The notes: generated by a model from the letters alone, not told the origin. 64,000 bases of DNA from Paenibacillus borealis (GCF_000758665.1 NZ_CP009285.1:4650001-4714000); one strand, 5' to 3'; numbered from the stretch's first letter, positions 27,542 through 34,616 are shown. Program-made: numbers and translations.

Positions 27542-27751
27542 CTAAGCTTTACGTCCGTTGTTGCCTTCTTCATGCTCCGGATTATCCACAATTTCAATGG
27601 TATCAAGCTGGGCCCGGAAGTTGCTGCGGATGTTGCCCAGATAAATCTCGCGAAGCTTGGCACGTTCTGCCAATTCTTCCTCATTCAGGCCGCCGTTCTT
27701 ATGTTTGCGTGCCAAATCATTGATGCGTGCGACCAATTCGTCAATATTCAA
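27542..27751 (-). CDS. ynzC: DUF896 family protein (YnzC-like)
   Basis: This 69-residue protein begins MNIDELVARINDLARKH and continues with a second helix containing LREIYLGNIRSNFR. It is the two-helix DUF896 fold solved for B. subtilis YnzC. In B. subtilis ynzC lies in the SOS-regulated yneA-yneB-ynzC operon next to lexA. Here yneB (a resolvase-like gene) is absent, and ynzC follows yneA on the same strand after a 110-base gap. The role in the SOS response is not known. Confidence 0.9.
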   Translation of the reverse strand: MNIDELVARINDLARKHKNGGLNEEELAERAKLREIYLGNIRSNFRAQLDTIEIVDNPEHEEGNNGRKA

Positions 27752-27861
27752 TACTTTCCCCTCCCCTATAAATTCATTCTAACTTTGCCATGAGAAAAAG
27801 AGCTTGTCAAGGTCTACCCCCTGAAAGCTCTCCGAGTCGAACACCACTATGCTTCTTTCAC

Positions 27862-28275
27862 TTAATATACCGGCACGGACAGTATATCTCCGGACTTAAT
27901 TCCACTGTCCTTCAGACCATTTGCCTTCTTAATTCCTTCTATATATACAGCAGTCTTCATATCATCCGGTTTATTCTTCAGCGCAATGCTCCACAAGGTG
28001 TCTCCGTGTTCAACCACGATCCGCTTCTCCGGCTTCATTAAAGAGACAGAACCGGCGAACACATTCCCCACTATTGTAAATCCGGAAATCATAAGCAACA
28101 GAACCAGAGTAATCTTAATGAAGCTGATCTGGCGGAATAAGGTTGTGAGTGCAGACAGCAGATGAAGAGTCTTATCTTTGAACTTTCTCATTAGAATATG
28201 GGGTAATGGATTACCGGGAGCGGACACCTTGACATCCTCGTTGTAGATACTGTTGTATGTGCTGTATTTTAACAT
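27862..28275 (-). CDS. yneA: YneA-like LysM cell-division inhibitor
   Basis: This 137-residue single-pass membrane protein has a basic N-terminus, a membrane helix (SFIKITLVLLLMISGFTIV) and a C-terminal LysM domain (VVEHGDTLWSIALKN). This layout and its position divergent from lexA identify it as the SOS inhibitor that delays septation until DNA is repaired. The N-terminal cytosolic part is about 65 residues, longer than in B. subtilis YneA (105 residues in total). The ATG at 28275 follows GGAGG. LexA boxes overlap its promoter, so LexA control is expected. Confidence 0.85.
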   Translation of the reverse strand: MLKYSTYNSIYNEDVKVSAPGNPLPHILMRKFKDKTLHLLSALTTLFRQISFIKITLVLLLMISGFTIVGNVFAGSVSLMKPEKRIVVEHGDTLWSIALKNKPDDMKTAVYIEGIKKANGLKDSGIKSGDILSVPVY

Positions 28276-28288
28276 TAATATCGACCTC

Positions 28289-28302
28289 CAAACACTTGTT
28301 CT
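28289..28302. promoter_or_regulatory. LexA box, near the yneA start
   Basis: CAAACACTTGTTCT matches the Gram-positive SOS box CGAAC-N4-GTTC with one mismatch at the second base. It lies between the yneA promoter and its ribosome binding site. Confidence 0.6.
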
Positions 28303-28315
28303 TACTTTCGAAAAT

Positions 28316-28344
28316 AATATAACACGAACATGTGTTTTGATCAA
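28316..28344 (-). promoter_or_regulatory. Promoter of yneA, overlapped by a LexA box
   Basis: On the minus strand TTGATC (28339-28344) and TATATT (28316-28321) are 17 bases apart. A LexA box fills 28325-28338, the spacer between them. Confidence 0.65.
28325..28338. promoter_or_regulatory. LexA box within the yneA promoter
   Basis: CGAACATGTGTTTT matches the SOS box except for the last two bases. It lies between the -35 and -10 boxes of yneA. Confidence 0.7.
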
Positions 28345-28353
28345 TAGTTTTTT

Positions 28354-28367
28354 CGAACAACTGTTCC
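28354..28367. promoter_or_regulatory. LexA box, consensus
   Basis: CGAACAACTGTTCC fits CGAAC-N4-GTTCC exactly. It is in the middle of the yneA/lexA intergenic region, upstream of both -35 boxes. Confidence 0.85.
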
Positions 28368-28410
28368 CTTAATTATCTGGCCTGCAATTTCCTCATTTTA
28401 GAACTTATGT

Positions 28411-28439
28411 TTGTACGAACGGCAGTTCTATGTTATAAT
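28411..28439 (+). promoter_or_regulatory. Promoter of lexA with LexA box
   Basis: TTGTAC (28411-28416) and TATAAT (28434-28439) are 17 bases apart. The box CGAACGGCAGTTCT (28416-28429) occupies the spacer, as needed for autoregulation. A weaker half-match lies at 28400-28413. Confidence 0.82.
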
Positions 28440-28471
28440 TTTCCCAAACATAGTATATGGGGTTGATTCCG

Positions 28472-29098
28472 ATGTCAAAGATTTCGAGTCGCCAGCTGGC
28501 GATCCTGGAATTTATACGTAACGAAGTCCGCAGCAAGGGTTATCCTCCGTCTGTTCGGGAAATCGGCGAAGCTGTTGGCCTGGCCTCCAGTTCTACAGTG
28601 CACGGTCATCTGGACCGGCTTGAGAAGAAGGGCCTGATCCGGCGCGATCCTACGAAACCGCGTGCGATTGAATTGCTCGGTCAGGAAGATTCAGAGAATG
28701 TACATCAATTCGTCCAGACGGTTACCCGTATCCCTGTAATTGGTAAGGTTACTGCTGGTGTTCCCATTACTGCTACAGAGAATATCGAGGATTACTTCCC
28801 GCTACCTACTCATTACGTAGGGGATAACAAGGTATTCATGCTTTCTGTACTCGGCGACAGCATGGTTGATGCCGGTATCATGAATGGCGATTACGTCATC
28901 GTCCGTCAACAGCAAACTGCCGACAATGGTGACATCGTTGTTGCGATGACCGAAGAAGATGAAGCAACCGTTAAGACCTTTTACAAAGAACGTGATCATA
29001 TCAGGCTGCAACCGGAGAACCCGGCTTATGAGCCTCTCCGCCTTAACCGCGTTACTATTTTGGGCAGAGTCATCGGATTATTCCGCGATATCCATTAA
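28472..29098 (+). CDS. lexA: SOS transcriptional repressor LexA
   Basis: This 208-residue repressor has an N-terminal winged helix ([11 protein letters not shown], then [19 protein letters not shown]) and a C-terminal S24 autoprotease domain. The cleavage site is the Ala-Gly in VTAGVPITA. The serine nucleophile is in [10 protein letters not shown] and the lysine in [10 protein letters not shown]. RecA filaments trigger self-cleavage after DNA damage. The ATG at 28472 follows GGGG; an in-frame ATG five codons upstream lacks a proper ribosome binding site. It is expressed from its own SOS-boxed promoter and closed by an intrinsic terminator. Confidence 0.97.
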   Translation: MSKISSRQLAILEFIRNEVRSKGYPPSVREIGEAVGLASSSTVHGHLDRLEKKGLIRRDPTKPRAIELLGQEDSENVHQFVQTVTRIPVIGKVTAGVPITATENIEDYFPLPTHYVGDNKVFMLSVLGDSMVDAGIMNGDYVIVRQQQTADNGDIVVAMTEEDEATVKTFYKERDHIRLQPENPAYEPLRLNRVTILGRVIGLFRDIH

Positions 29099-29117
29099 TC
29101 CTTTCTCCTTCATAATT

Positions 29118-29150
29118 AGGCTGCTCCGCATGAAGCGAAGCAGCCTTTTT
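29118..29150 (+). terminator. Terminator of lexA
   Basis: AGGCTGCT (29118-29125) pairs with AGCAGCCT (29139-29146), followed by T residues. Confidence 0.85.
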
Positions 29151-29176
29151 CCTGGTTTTATCCTGTTGAAAATGCG

Positions 29177-29237
29177 AAAAATGCCAAAAAACCAACATGC
29201 AAACATTCGTTCCCGTGTTGGTTTTTCGGCATTTTTT
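29177..29237. terminator. Long bidirectional-type hairpin between lexA and the L,D-transpeptidase gene
   Basis: The left arm (29177-29197) starts AAAAATGCC and ends ACCAACA; the right arm (29216-29237) begins TGTTGG. About 20 of 21 positions pair, and T-rich ends occur on both strands. It sits directly after the lexA terminator and before the next gene. Confidence 0.65.
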
Positions 29238-29295
29238 CTCCCGAACCGCTTCAGCCATCCGCACATATCCTGATTACAAAGGAGTGCTGATCCCC

Positions 29296-29634
29296 ATGCC
29301 CAATTATCGAATTATTGTCGACCTCTCACAGCGTATGCTTTACCTGCTCGATAATGACACCGTAACCAGAGGATTCCCTGTCGGCATCGGCAGGATGCTG
29401 ACCGTTTCGCCCATAGGAGAATATACGATCATTAATAAGCAGCCCAACCCGGGTGGACCGTTCGGAGCTTTCTGGATGGGTCTGTCCAAGCCGCATTACG
29501 GGATTCACGGAACCAATGACCCTTCCTCTATTGGCCACATGGTCTCCCACGGCTGTATCCGCATGTATAACCAGGACGTGGTCGCTTTGGCTGCAATTCT
29601 CCCCATTGGTACCCGTGTGACCATTAGGGAGTAG
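29296..29634 (+). CDS. Minimal L,D-transpeptidase (YkuD domain)
   Basis: This 112-residue protein is a bare YkuD catalytic domain. Both active-site motifs are present: the first histidine in [10 protein letters not shown] and [11 protein letters not shown] with the catalytic cysteine. L,D-transpeptidases make 3-3 cross-links or attach proteins to peptidoglycan. There is no signal peptide or LysM domain, unlike YkuD, so how it reaches the wall, possibly in the spore or mother cell, is unclear. The ATG at 29296 follows GGAG at a long spacing; a GTG four codons upstream is an alternative. Confidence 0.85.
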   Translation: MPNYRIIVDLSQRMLYLLDNDTVTRGFPVGIGRMLTVSPIGEYTIINKQPNPGGPFGAFWMGLSKPHYGIHGTNDPSSIGHMVSHGCIRMYNQDVVALAAILPIGTRVTIRE

Positions 29635-29699
29635 CCGCCCTAGTGTACACCCGCCGGTTCCGCAAAACATGCTGCGCCTGCCTGTATGTCCACGCGGAA

Positions 29700-29743
29700 C
29701 AGAAGAACCCCTTTGGCCAAAATTCGCCAAAGGAGTTCTTCTG
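29700..29743. terminator. Shared hairpin between convergent genes
   Basis: An 18-bp stem with one mismatch is formed by arms 29700-29717 (starting CAGAAGAAC) and 29726-29743. It lies between the L,D-transpeptidase gene (+) and the next gene (-). Confidence 0.65.
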
Positions 29744-29752
29744 GATAACCTA

Positions 29753-30310
29753 TTAAACAGTTTGTTCGTAGCCAAGCTCTTCCAGAATACTTTCAGCCAG
29801 ACTCCACTGCTCCGAAAATGAGTCTTTGCTTTTTTTGGCATAGACTACTGCGCTCTTGGTTACTTTCTCGATTAGCCTGCGTCCCTGCTCTTTGGTGATG
29901 GAGACTTCCATCCCGGAGCGTCCCACCACCTCAGACAGACAAAAGAATGCAATCCGCATGGCGTAATTGTCCCTGCTGAGGAAATAGAACAGATGGGGAA
30001 CGTTTTTCAGCAGCCGGTCAACCCAATTCGTAATCTCCCGTACCTGATAGACCTCCCTGCGATCCTGCTCATAGCCATTGAAAATGATTGTAATTTTGCC
30101 CTGCAGCTTCTTTTTCTCATATTTCTTGAACTCACGCAGATAGTTCTCCAGCCGTCCCTTCTCCACATCTTCTCTGGAGACATTCAGCACGGTCGTACCG
30201 GCTGCCTCCAAGTCAGGTGTCCCTGCCGCGATCTCAGCTTCTCCATCAATCAGCGGTTCATTATAGTGTAATTCCGGTAATCCCAGACGCTGGCGTAATT
30301 GATCGTCCAT
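29753..30310 (-). CDS. Uncharacterised cytoplasmic protein, 185 aa
   Basis: I do not recognise this protein. It is 185 residues, rich in charged helices, with no signal peptide or membrane segment. The N-terminal 35 residues are acidic and possibly disordered; the middle (LENYLREFKKYEKKKLQGK) is predicted helical and basic, and FYFLSRDNYAMRIAFFCLSEVVG is the most hydrophobic stretch. The ATG at 30310 follows AGGAAGGTGAG. It is a single-gene unit between two hairpins. Confidence 0.65.
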   Translation of the reverse strand: MDDQLRQRLGLPELHYNEPLIDGEAEIAAGTPDLEAAGTTVLNVSREDVEKGRLENYLREFKKYEKKKLQGKITIIFNGYEQDRREVYQVREITNWVDRLLKNVPHLFYFLSRDNYAMRIAFFCLSEVVGRSGMEVSITKEQGRRLIEKVTKSAVVYAKKSKDSFSEQWSLAESILEELGYEQTV

Positions 30311-30436
30311 TCTTCTCACCTTCCTAATCAAGCTCTTATGCAGCTTGTTCATCATGTTATCCTGATATGTATTTCCGTAATCGCATACATTACATCATTT
30401 AATTATACTCCGCCCCTTTCACAGTCTCAATCACAA

Positions 30437-30465
30437 GCAAAAAGACATCCCGGAAGGATGTCTTT
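30437..30465 (-). terminator. Terminator of the 73-aa gene
   Basis: AAAGACATCC and GGATGTCTTT form a perfect 10-bp stem with a five-base loop, followed by T residues on the minus strand. Confidence 0.85.
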
Positions 30466-30490
30466 GACTGGATACATATCCTCTGACTGA

Positions 30491-30712
30491 CTACAACACG
30501 CTGCGTAACAACCGGATAGCAATAGTGTTTAAACGAATCGCTTCACGGATAGATGCTCTGGCAGCCAGCAGTTCTCTTCTGGCACGCGTGCCGCTTGGAA
30601 TTCTGCGCAGATTCTCATTGATTTCTTCAAGTCTCTCCAGCAGAATTGCTCTTTGTGTGAGCAGGGCATTAATGGCTCTGCGGATTCTGTTTCGTTCTCT
30701 TTGCGTCATCAT
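30491..30712 (-). CDS. Small Arg-rich helical protein, 73 aa
   Basis: This 73-residue protein is highly basic and almost entirely helical, with repeated Arg/Leu/Ile heptad-like spacing (RRAINALLTQRAILLERL; ARASIREAIRLNTIAIRLL). It may form a coiled coil or bind nucleic acid; no family is recognised. A GAGGTG ribosome binding site lies before tandem ATG codons, and it has its own terminator, supporting it as a real gene. Confidence 0.65.
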   Translation of the reverse strand: MMTQRERNRIRRAINALLTQRAILLERLEEINENLRRIPSGTRARRELLAARASIREAIRLNTIAIRLLRSVL

Positions 30713-30792
30713 TACACCTCTTTTACGTTTTATAGTATAAGAAATGCAAGGATTTGCTTCGGAGACTGTGTGATTTGGCAGTAATATTATAA

Positions 30793-30978
30793 CTAGCTTT
30801 CTTTGACCTTGATGGAGATAATATTTACAGGATTAATAAACTTGCCTCCCGCCGGAATCCAGCCAGTTAAGCCACCGGATGTCAGATAGGTTCTAGCTTC
30901 TGCCGCCGATTCAAACACAGATTCCAGTTCTTCAATTTGCCCATTCACATACTGAAGCTCAAAAATAACTTTACTCAC
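30793..30978 (-). CDS. Small uncharacterised protein, 61 aa
   Basis: This 61-residue protein starts at a GTG at 30978 eight bases after GGAGG and begins MSKVIFELQYVNGQIEEL. It ends KFINPVNIISIKVKES. It looks like a small beta-rich fold with one helix (ESAAEARTYLTS). No family was recognised. It is downstream of the 74-aa gene on the same strand, and the two may be co-transcribed. Confidence 0.6.
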   Translation of the reverse strand: MSKVIFELQYVNGQIEELESVFESAAEARTYLTSGGLTGWIPAGGKFINPVNIISIKVKES

Positions 30979-31030
30979 TGCGACCACCTCCTCAACTACT
31001 AATTCGTTACCCGGAAGCGTTTACCTGCTT

Positions 31031-31255
31031 TTACTTCTTGGGCAGACGTACCCGGAACTCAAATTCGTCACGTCTGTAGGTCATTCCGGCCAGCAATACA
31101 TACTCCGGTGTCCATTTCTGTACAGGTCCGGCGTAATCAGCAATCACATGCGGCTTACCCTCAACCAACTGAACAACATAGACCTTCACCTGGGCAAGCG
31201 CAGCCGCGAATATATCAGCATCACTTGAAAGAACTTTATACGCAGTATTCAACAT
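31031..31255 (-). CDS. Small uncharacterised protein, 74 aa (paralogue of 33315-33547)
   Basis: This 74-residue protein contains YKVLSSDADIFAAALAQVKV at residues 6-25 and WTPEYVLLAGM further on. A decayed copy at 33315-33547 keeps the same pattern: a VL-S---D-FAAA-AQ-K segment, then DY-G-V followed by TPEY and a final R-F-FR. An AAGGAGG ribosome binding site precedes the ATG. The pair defines a small family with no function I can assign. Confidence 0.65.
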   Translation of the reverse strand: MLNTAYKVLSSDADIFAAALAQVKVYVVQLVEGKPHVIADYAGPVQKWTPEYVLLAGMTYRRDEFEFRVRLPKK

Positions 31256-31359
31256 CTTTCCTCCTTAGTGCACACGCAAGAATGATAAGGATTCATGGAG
31301 CATACAAATCAATTCAATTATACCGGGTTCTGGAACAATATGTAATCCCTATTTAGAGC

Positions 31360-31719
31360 TTAGAGCTTGATGAAAACGATTTTAAACAGCCCGAGGTATT
31401 TGCGCTTTGCCTTAACATCACCGATAAATGTCTTGCCGTCTTGAATATCAGGTATGCTGAATGTAGAGAACAGAATGTAATTTTTTCTAATAGTAAATGA
31501 CTCCACCAGCGGTTGTGCCACCAGATCAGTAATTCCACTGGCAAGCTCTATACCCAGCGTTCCCTCCAGATTGTTCACAGCATATTCCCCAAAGTCCTCT
31601 TTGCCCGGATTCAGAACTGCTAGCAAGACCAGTATTACTATTAGTACAAAAGACAGTTTTGCTGCTGTTTTCTTGCGGACTCTGCGTTCAGGCTGCGGTG
31701 TATCATATCGCGGGTTCAT
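31360..31719 (-). CDS. DUF4359-like membrane-anchored protein
   Basis: This 119-residue protein has a basic N-terminus, one membrane helix (LSFVLIVILVLLAVLNP) and an extracytoplasmic domain. NPGKEDFGEYAVNNL after the helix and TIRKNYILFSTFSIPD later match the DUF4359 pattern, a family of short secreted or anchored proteins with no assigned role. It ends KIVFIKL. It starts 15 bases downstream of another secreted small protein on the same strand. Confidence 0.65.
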   Translation of the reverse strand: MNPRYDTPQPERRVRKKTAAKLSFVLIVILVLLAVLNPGKEDFGEYAVNNLEGTLGIELASGITDLVAQPLVESFTIRKNYILFSTFSIPDIQDGKTFIGDVKAKRKYLGLFKIVFIKL

Positions 31720-31734
31720 CCCTATTCCCTCCAG

Positions 31735-31998
31735 CTATAATATTTCTTGAATCGTGAATACTAACGGACTCACAATAAACCGGCAGAGCATAACAAATAC
31801 ATCAATCGGACTGCTTATCCCCACATCCATTCCGCTCCATTCCGGACTACCTGTTACCGGCGAATCCAGCCCATATTGCTCTATAATCCGTTCTTTGGTT
31901 TCGGTAGACATAACAGTCCCTTCTGTAGCTCCAGCCTGCGAACAAATCAGCGTGAAGAACAGCATAATCGCAATTATGGATACATATTTATTTCTCAT
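31735..31998 (-). CDS. Small exported protein, 87 aa
   Basis: This 87-residue protein has a clear signal peptide: NKYVSIIAIMLFFTLIC followed by SQAGATEG, with probable cleavage after Ala-Thr or AGA. The mature part has about 60 residues and a hydrophobic C-terminus (VFVMLCRFIVSPLVF) that could associate with membrane. The AGGAG ribosome binding site is only one base from the ATG, which is unusually close. No family recognised. Probably co-transcribed with the DUF4359-like gene. Confidence 0.6.
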   Translation of the reverse strand: MRNKYVSIIAIMLFFTLICSQAGATEGTVMSTETKERIIEQYGLDSPVTGSPEWSGMDVGISSPIDVFVMLCRFIVSPLVFTIQEIL

Positions 31999-32088
31999 TT
32001 CATACTCCTATGTATCTTATTTATTAAAAAGGAAATACCGGCACCGCAACGACCAGGATCACCACTCAGTAGCTGCCGCTACACTCAC

Positions 32089-32163
32089 TTACCTGTTCTT
32101 ATCCTTCAGATAATAGTATCCGCCATTAAGATTAACGTCCCGCTCACCGTTACCATTAACCAT
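32089..32163 (-). CDS. Possible 24-aa ORF overlapping the membrane microprotein
   Basis: The frame starts MVNGNGERDVNLNGGYYYLK and overlaps the end of the 38-aa membrane gene by eight bases. It is either a coupled microprotein or the C-terminal half of the same protein after a frameshift, giving about 60 residues. It lacks a separate ribosome binding site. Confidence 0.3.
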   Translation of the reverse strand: MVNGNGERDVNLNGGYYYLKDKNR

Positions 32164-32272
32164 GTGTGACTAGCTTGCTCCGCAGCGTATATTCCTTAAC
32201 GAGTAAAGCCACGCCCAGAATAACCGTTATAACAGCAAATACAATCCCAAGCCCTCTTAATACGCTTTTCAC
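32156..32272 (-). CDS. Single-pass membrane microprotein, 38 aa
   Basis: This short gene starts at GTG 32272, five bases after GGGAGGG, and begins MKSVLRGLGIVFAVITVILG. A membrane helix of about 20 residues is followed by a basic tail LLVKEYTLRSKLVTHG. It is on the same strand and upstream of the exported 87-aa protein. No family recognised. A frame overlapping its stop (32089-32163) may be its continuation. Confidence 0.5.
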   Translation of the reverse strand: MKSVLRGLGIVFAVITVILGVALLVKEYTLRSKLVTHG

Positions 32273-32566
32273 TTTAACCCTCCCTATTCTTACTGTAAGT
32301 CCAACCAAGCACCTGCAGAAGGTCCAAGTAACGTCTATTAGATACAGTATATAGGATATGGTACATTATGTAAAAGATATGACCAGCCGACACTATCATA
32401 CCTGCACAAAAATATCAAGACATAACTGAAGTTGATTTCATGCGTACAGGTGTTTAACCGAATTAAGATTTTGTGAAAAATATATGTATTTCGCAATAAA
32501 TAGATTGATATTTTCTCTCATTTATTTATAATAATTACCAGATATATGAAGGGAGACATCACGAGT

Positions 32567-32851
32567 TTGACCACAAGAGATACGCTTCCCCTCATGTCTT
32601 ACATTGATATTGACCGCAGATTATACTCACGACCTATTCACACTTTAAGACAGAGATCGACCAGAAACCCTAAAAGCATTTCCCGTATTCTTAATTCGTT
32701 ATATGAGAGCAATTACATCACCATTGGTGATTTGATGAAAGCTTCATTGGCTGAATTGCGTTGCTTAAGGAATTTTGGCGTCACGGGGCAAATAATTGTT
32801 GTTGAGTTGTTAGAGGCCTATACCAATCAATTGTCTGAGATTACCCGCTAA
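32567..32851 (+). CDS. Orphan protein resembling the RNA polymerase alpha C-terminal domain
   Basis: This protein of about 94 residues has a basic N-terminus followed by SISRILNSLYESNYITIGDL and LRCLRNFGVTGQIIVVELL. That is the helix-hairpin-helix pattern of the RpoA C-terminal domain, including the LRNFG segment that contacts DNA. It lacks the alpha N-terminal assembly domain, so it cannot replace RpoA. TTG at 32567 is favoured as start because GGGAGA precedes it; an ATG at 32546 has no ribosome binding site. It has its own terminator. It is the only plus-strand gene in this stretch. Confidence 0.6.
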   Translation: MTTRDTLPLMSYIDIDRRLYSRPIHTLRQRSTRNPKSISRILNSLYESNYITIGDLMKASLAELRCLRNFGVTGQIIVVELLEAYTNQLSEITR

Positions 32852-32878
32852 GGACCTTTATATAAAGGTTCTTTTTTT
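32850..32878 (+). terminator. Terminator of the alphaCTD-like gene
   Basis: AAGGACCTTTA pairs with TAAAGGTTCTT and is followed by a T run, a textbook intrinsic terminator. Confidence 0.85.
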
Positions 32879-32993
32879 ATTGGGCTGCAAGAAACGCTTG
32901 GCATTAGCGGAATCCACCCACATCCCTTGGCATATGAAGAACAAATTTACCCTTAGGGGTGAAAGGACTTACTAGCCAGTGGTCATTTGTCTG

Positions 32994-33226
32994 CTGGCTC
33001 TTCTTTTCTTACCAAGGTTCCATTACAAGGAGGACAGAAAAACTCCGGCGATTCGCCAGCTTTCAGTCCATAATAACACTCGCCCACGACAAACTCTGGC
33101 ACGGGGTCCAATTCCTAACATTCCACACAGACATAATCTATCCATACCTCGGGCTCTTCTTCTCTCATGTTCCCATAGCTCCCAATCCTTCATTTTATCC
33201 GATTTGTTCGCTTCTCCATTTTCCAT
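32994..33226 (-). pseudogene. Remnant of a small CxxC zinc-ribbon protein
   Basis: The first frame begins MENGEANKSDKMKDWELWEH with a ribosome binding site three bases away. Coding character then moves to another frame reading EEEPEVWIDYVCVEC, stops at TAG, and continues in the same frame as ELDPVPEFVVGECYYG and FFCPPCNGTLVRKEE. Two CxxC pairs (CVEC and CPPC) suggest a zinc ribbon. At least one frameshift and one in-frame stop are needed to join the parts, so it looks inactivated. The parent family was not identified. Confidence 0.45.
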
Positions 33227-33314
33227 ATCTCCTATCCCCCATTTCTTTTGGTTTGCGTATTCTCCTCACATGCAGCTGGACGTCGTACTGTTGCTATGCA
33301 GCAACAATCGTATA

Positions 33315-33547
33315 TCATGCCCGGCGGATTATTTTAATGTATGCTCTGAATTTAAATCGTTCCCGAACAAACCGGGCGCCGGCTATCTTAATGTATTCTG
33401 GCGTGTATCCCTCTACTATTCCACCATAATCCATGAGTTGTCCGATCGGGTCCGGATCTTCCCGGTACCAGACAGATGCCTTTGACTGTGCCATTGCAGC
33501 TGCGAAGAAATCCTTCTCGCTCTCTAAGACTATGTTGTATTATTCAT
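33315..33547 (-). pseudogene. Decayed paralogue of the 74-aa gene at 31.0 kb
   Basis: The region reads VLESEKDFFAAAMAQSKASV, then DYGGIVEGYTPEYIKIAGA and RERFKFRAYIK, aligning throughout with the 74-residue protein at 31031-31255. The ATG at 33547 (MNNTT) aligns with the start of that protein but runs into TAG. Removing about four bases relative to the paralogue explains the loss of frame. Translation could in principle start within the open part, but no ribosome binding site was seen there. Confidence 0.5.
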
Positions 33548-33676
33548 TACGGCCCGCCTTATTAATATCAGATCTATCAGCAAGCAGATATATAATATTA
33601 TTAAAAACATAATGAAAAAAAAGCCCTCCAAGCAGCTCCGAGAGCAAAACAAAAACGCCTTTTAAGCGTTCATAAG

Positions 33677-33722
33677 AAAAAGAATGAGACGTCAATGTTG
33701 TTGATGACGTCTCATTCTTTTT
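33677..33722 (-). terminator. Terminator of the secreted 165-aa protein gene
   Basis: A perfect 18-bp stem has arms 33677-33694 and 33705-33722 with a ten-base loop. The right arm ends in TTTTT, and A-rich sequence on the other side makes it bidirectional in principle. Confidence 0.88.
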
Positions 33723-33730
33723 ATCTAAGC

Positions 33731-34228
33731 TTAATTTACGTCATATGCAGAGAAATTCAAATGGTATGCAGGTGCTGAGCTAAAGTTTGGAGCGTCTACT
33801 ACAATATAAACTGTTGCACCTGCTGGTACGAAAATGTTACCAAAGGTTTGCGACTCTGTTGTGTTCGCCTTTTCTGTATAAAATAATTGGGTTTCACCGA
33901 AACCATTATTGTAATTAATTTTATAGCCTGCCCTTGTCACTCCGTTTCCAGAGAAGCCTCCTACAGTCGCATATACTCTTTTATAACCAGATGATGTATT
34001 GGTCCATTTAAACCAATCTTTTTCTGTAGAATTTTGAATAAAGAGATCATAAACAACTCCGCCATATTCATTTAAAATAAGAGAAATTGCGGTAGCTTGT
34101 GTATCCCCTATACCGACTATATAAGGAGTGACTTCCGTTGAGTTAACATCTTCGGCAAATGCGGAAGCCGATGGCAGCATAACTATTGCTGAGATAATAA
34201 GTAAAGTAAGAAGTTTTTTAATTTTCAC
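33731..34228 (-). CDS. Secreted protein, 165 aa, unassigned
   Basis: This protein starts at GTG 34228 (MKIKKLLTLLIISAIV in effect) with a signal peptide cleaved near SASAFAED. The mature part of about 140 residues is beta-rich with many Thr, Asn, Tyr and Gly (DWFKWTNTSSGYKRVYATV; VPAGATVYIVVDAPNF). The pattern of a short extracellular beta-sandwich, like those in surface proteins of Firmicutes, is seen, but no family is certain. A promoter with TTGACA and TAATAA 17 bases apart lies upstream, and a strong terminator follows. Confidence 0.7.
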   Translation of the reverse strand: MKIKKLLTLLIISAIVMLPSASAFAEDVNSTEVTPYIVGIGDTQATAISLILNEYGGVVYDLFIQNSTEKDWFKWTNTSSGYKRVYATVGGFSGNGVTRAGYKINYNNGFGETQLFYTEKANTTESQTFGNIFVPAGATVYIVVDAPNFSSAPAYHLNFSAYDVN

Positions 34229-34294
34229 TATTCTTCCGCCCTTCGATTCATTTGTTAACCGGCCGATTACACTTAAATAATACATCTTTCCCTT

Positions 34295-34323
34295 TTATTA
34301 ATACATAGTCCATAAGTTGTCAA
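34295..34323 (-). promoter_or_regulatory. Promoter of the secreted 165-aa protein gene
   Basis: On the minus strand TTGACA (34318-34323) and TAATAA (34295-34300) are separated by 17 bases. Confidence 0.55.
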
Positions 34324-34574
34324 TTATTAGAATATTCCACCGATATTTCATGTCTATTGTTGTTGAATTATGAATAAACACCTCCCTTCCTGTCATGTGG
34401 ATTTTAACATGCACATTAATGTAGGGACAAAGCCTTGTTATTTAAAGAAGAGCATAATAAGTTTCAAAGATAAGACGTCAATTATCCATCCTTTTATACT
34501 GATCGCGAAGAGTAGTTCAATATGGTGAGCTTTATATGCACTGAGTAGGAAAAGTCCCCCTGGCCTATAAACAC
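34324..34574. other. Intergenic region between secreted protein and glnA genes
   Basis: No convincing gene is seen. A frame on the minus strand (34438-34680) overlaps the glnA end and its terminator and is rejected. Confidence 0.5.
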
Positions 34575-34606
34575 AAAAAAAACCCCGGCGCTTAGAGCGC
34601 CAAGGG
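34575..34606 (-). terminator. Terminator of glnRA
   Basis: CCTTGGCGC and GCGCCGGGG form the stem on the minus strand with a short loop, followed by eight T residues. Confidence 0.88.
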
Positions 34607-34616
34607 CTGCTGTATC

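Noticed and set aside
32959..33485. Two overlapping plus-strand frames (156 and 168 codons)
   Set aside because: Aromatic- and Ser-rich sequences without family; the minus strand shows real coding remnants there.
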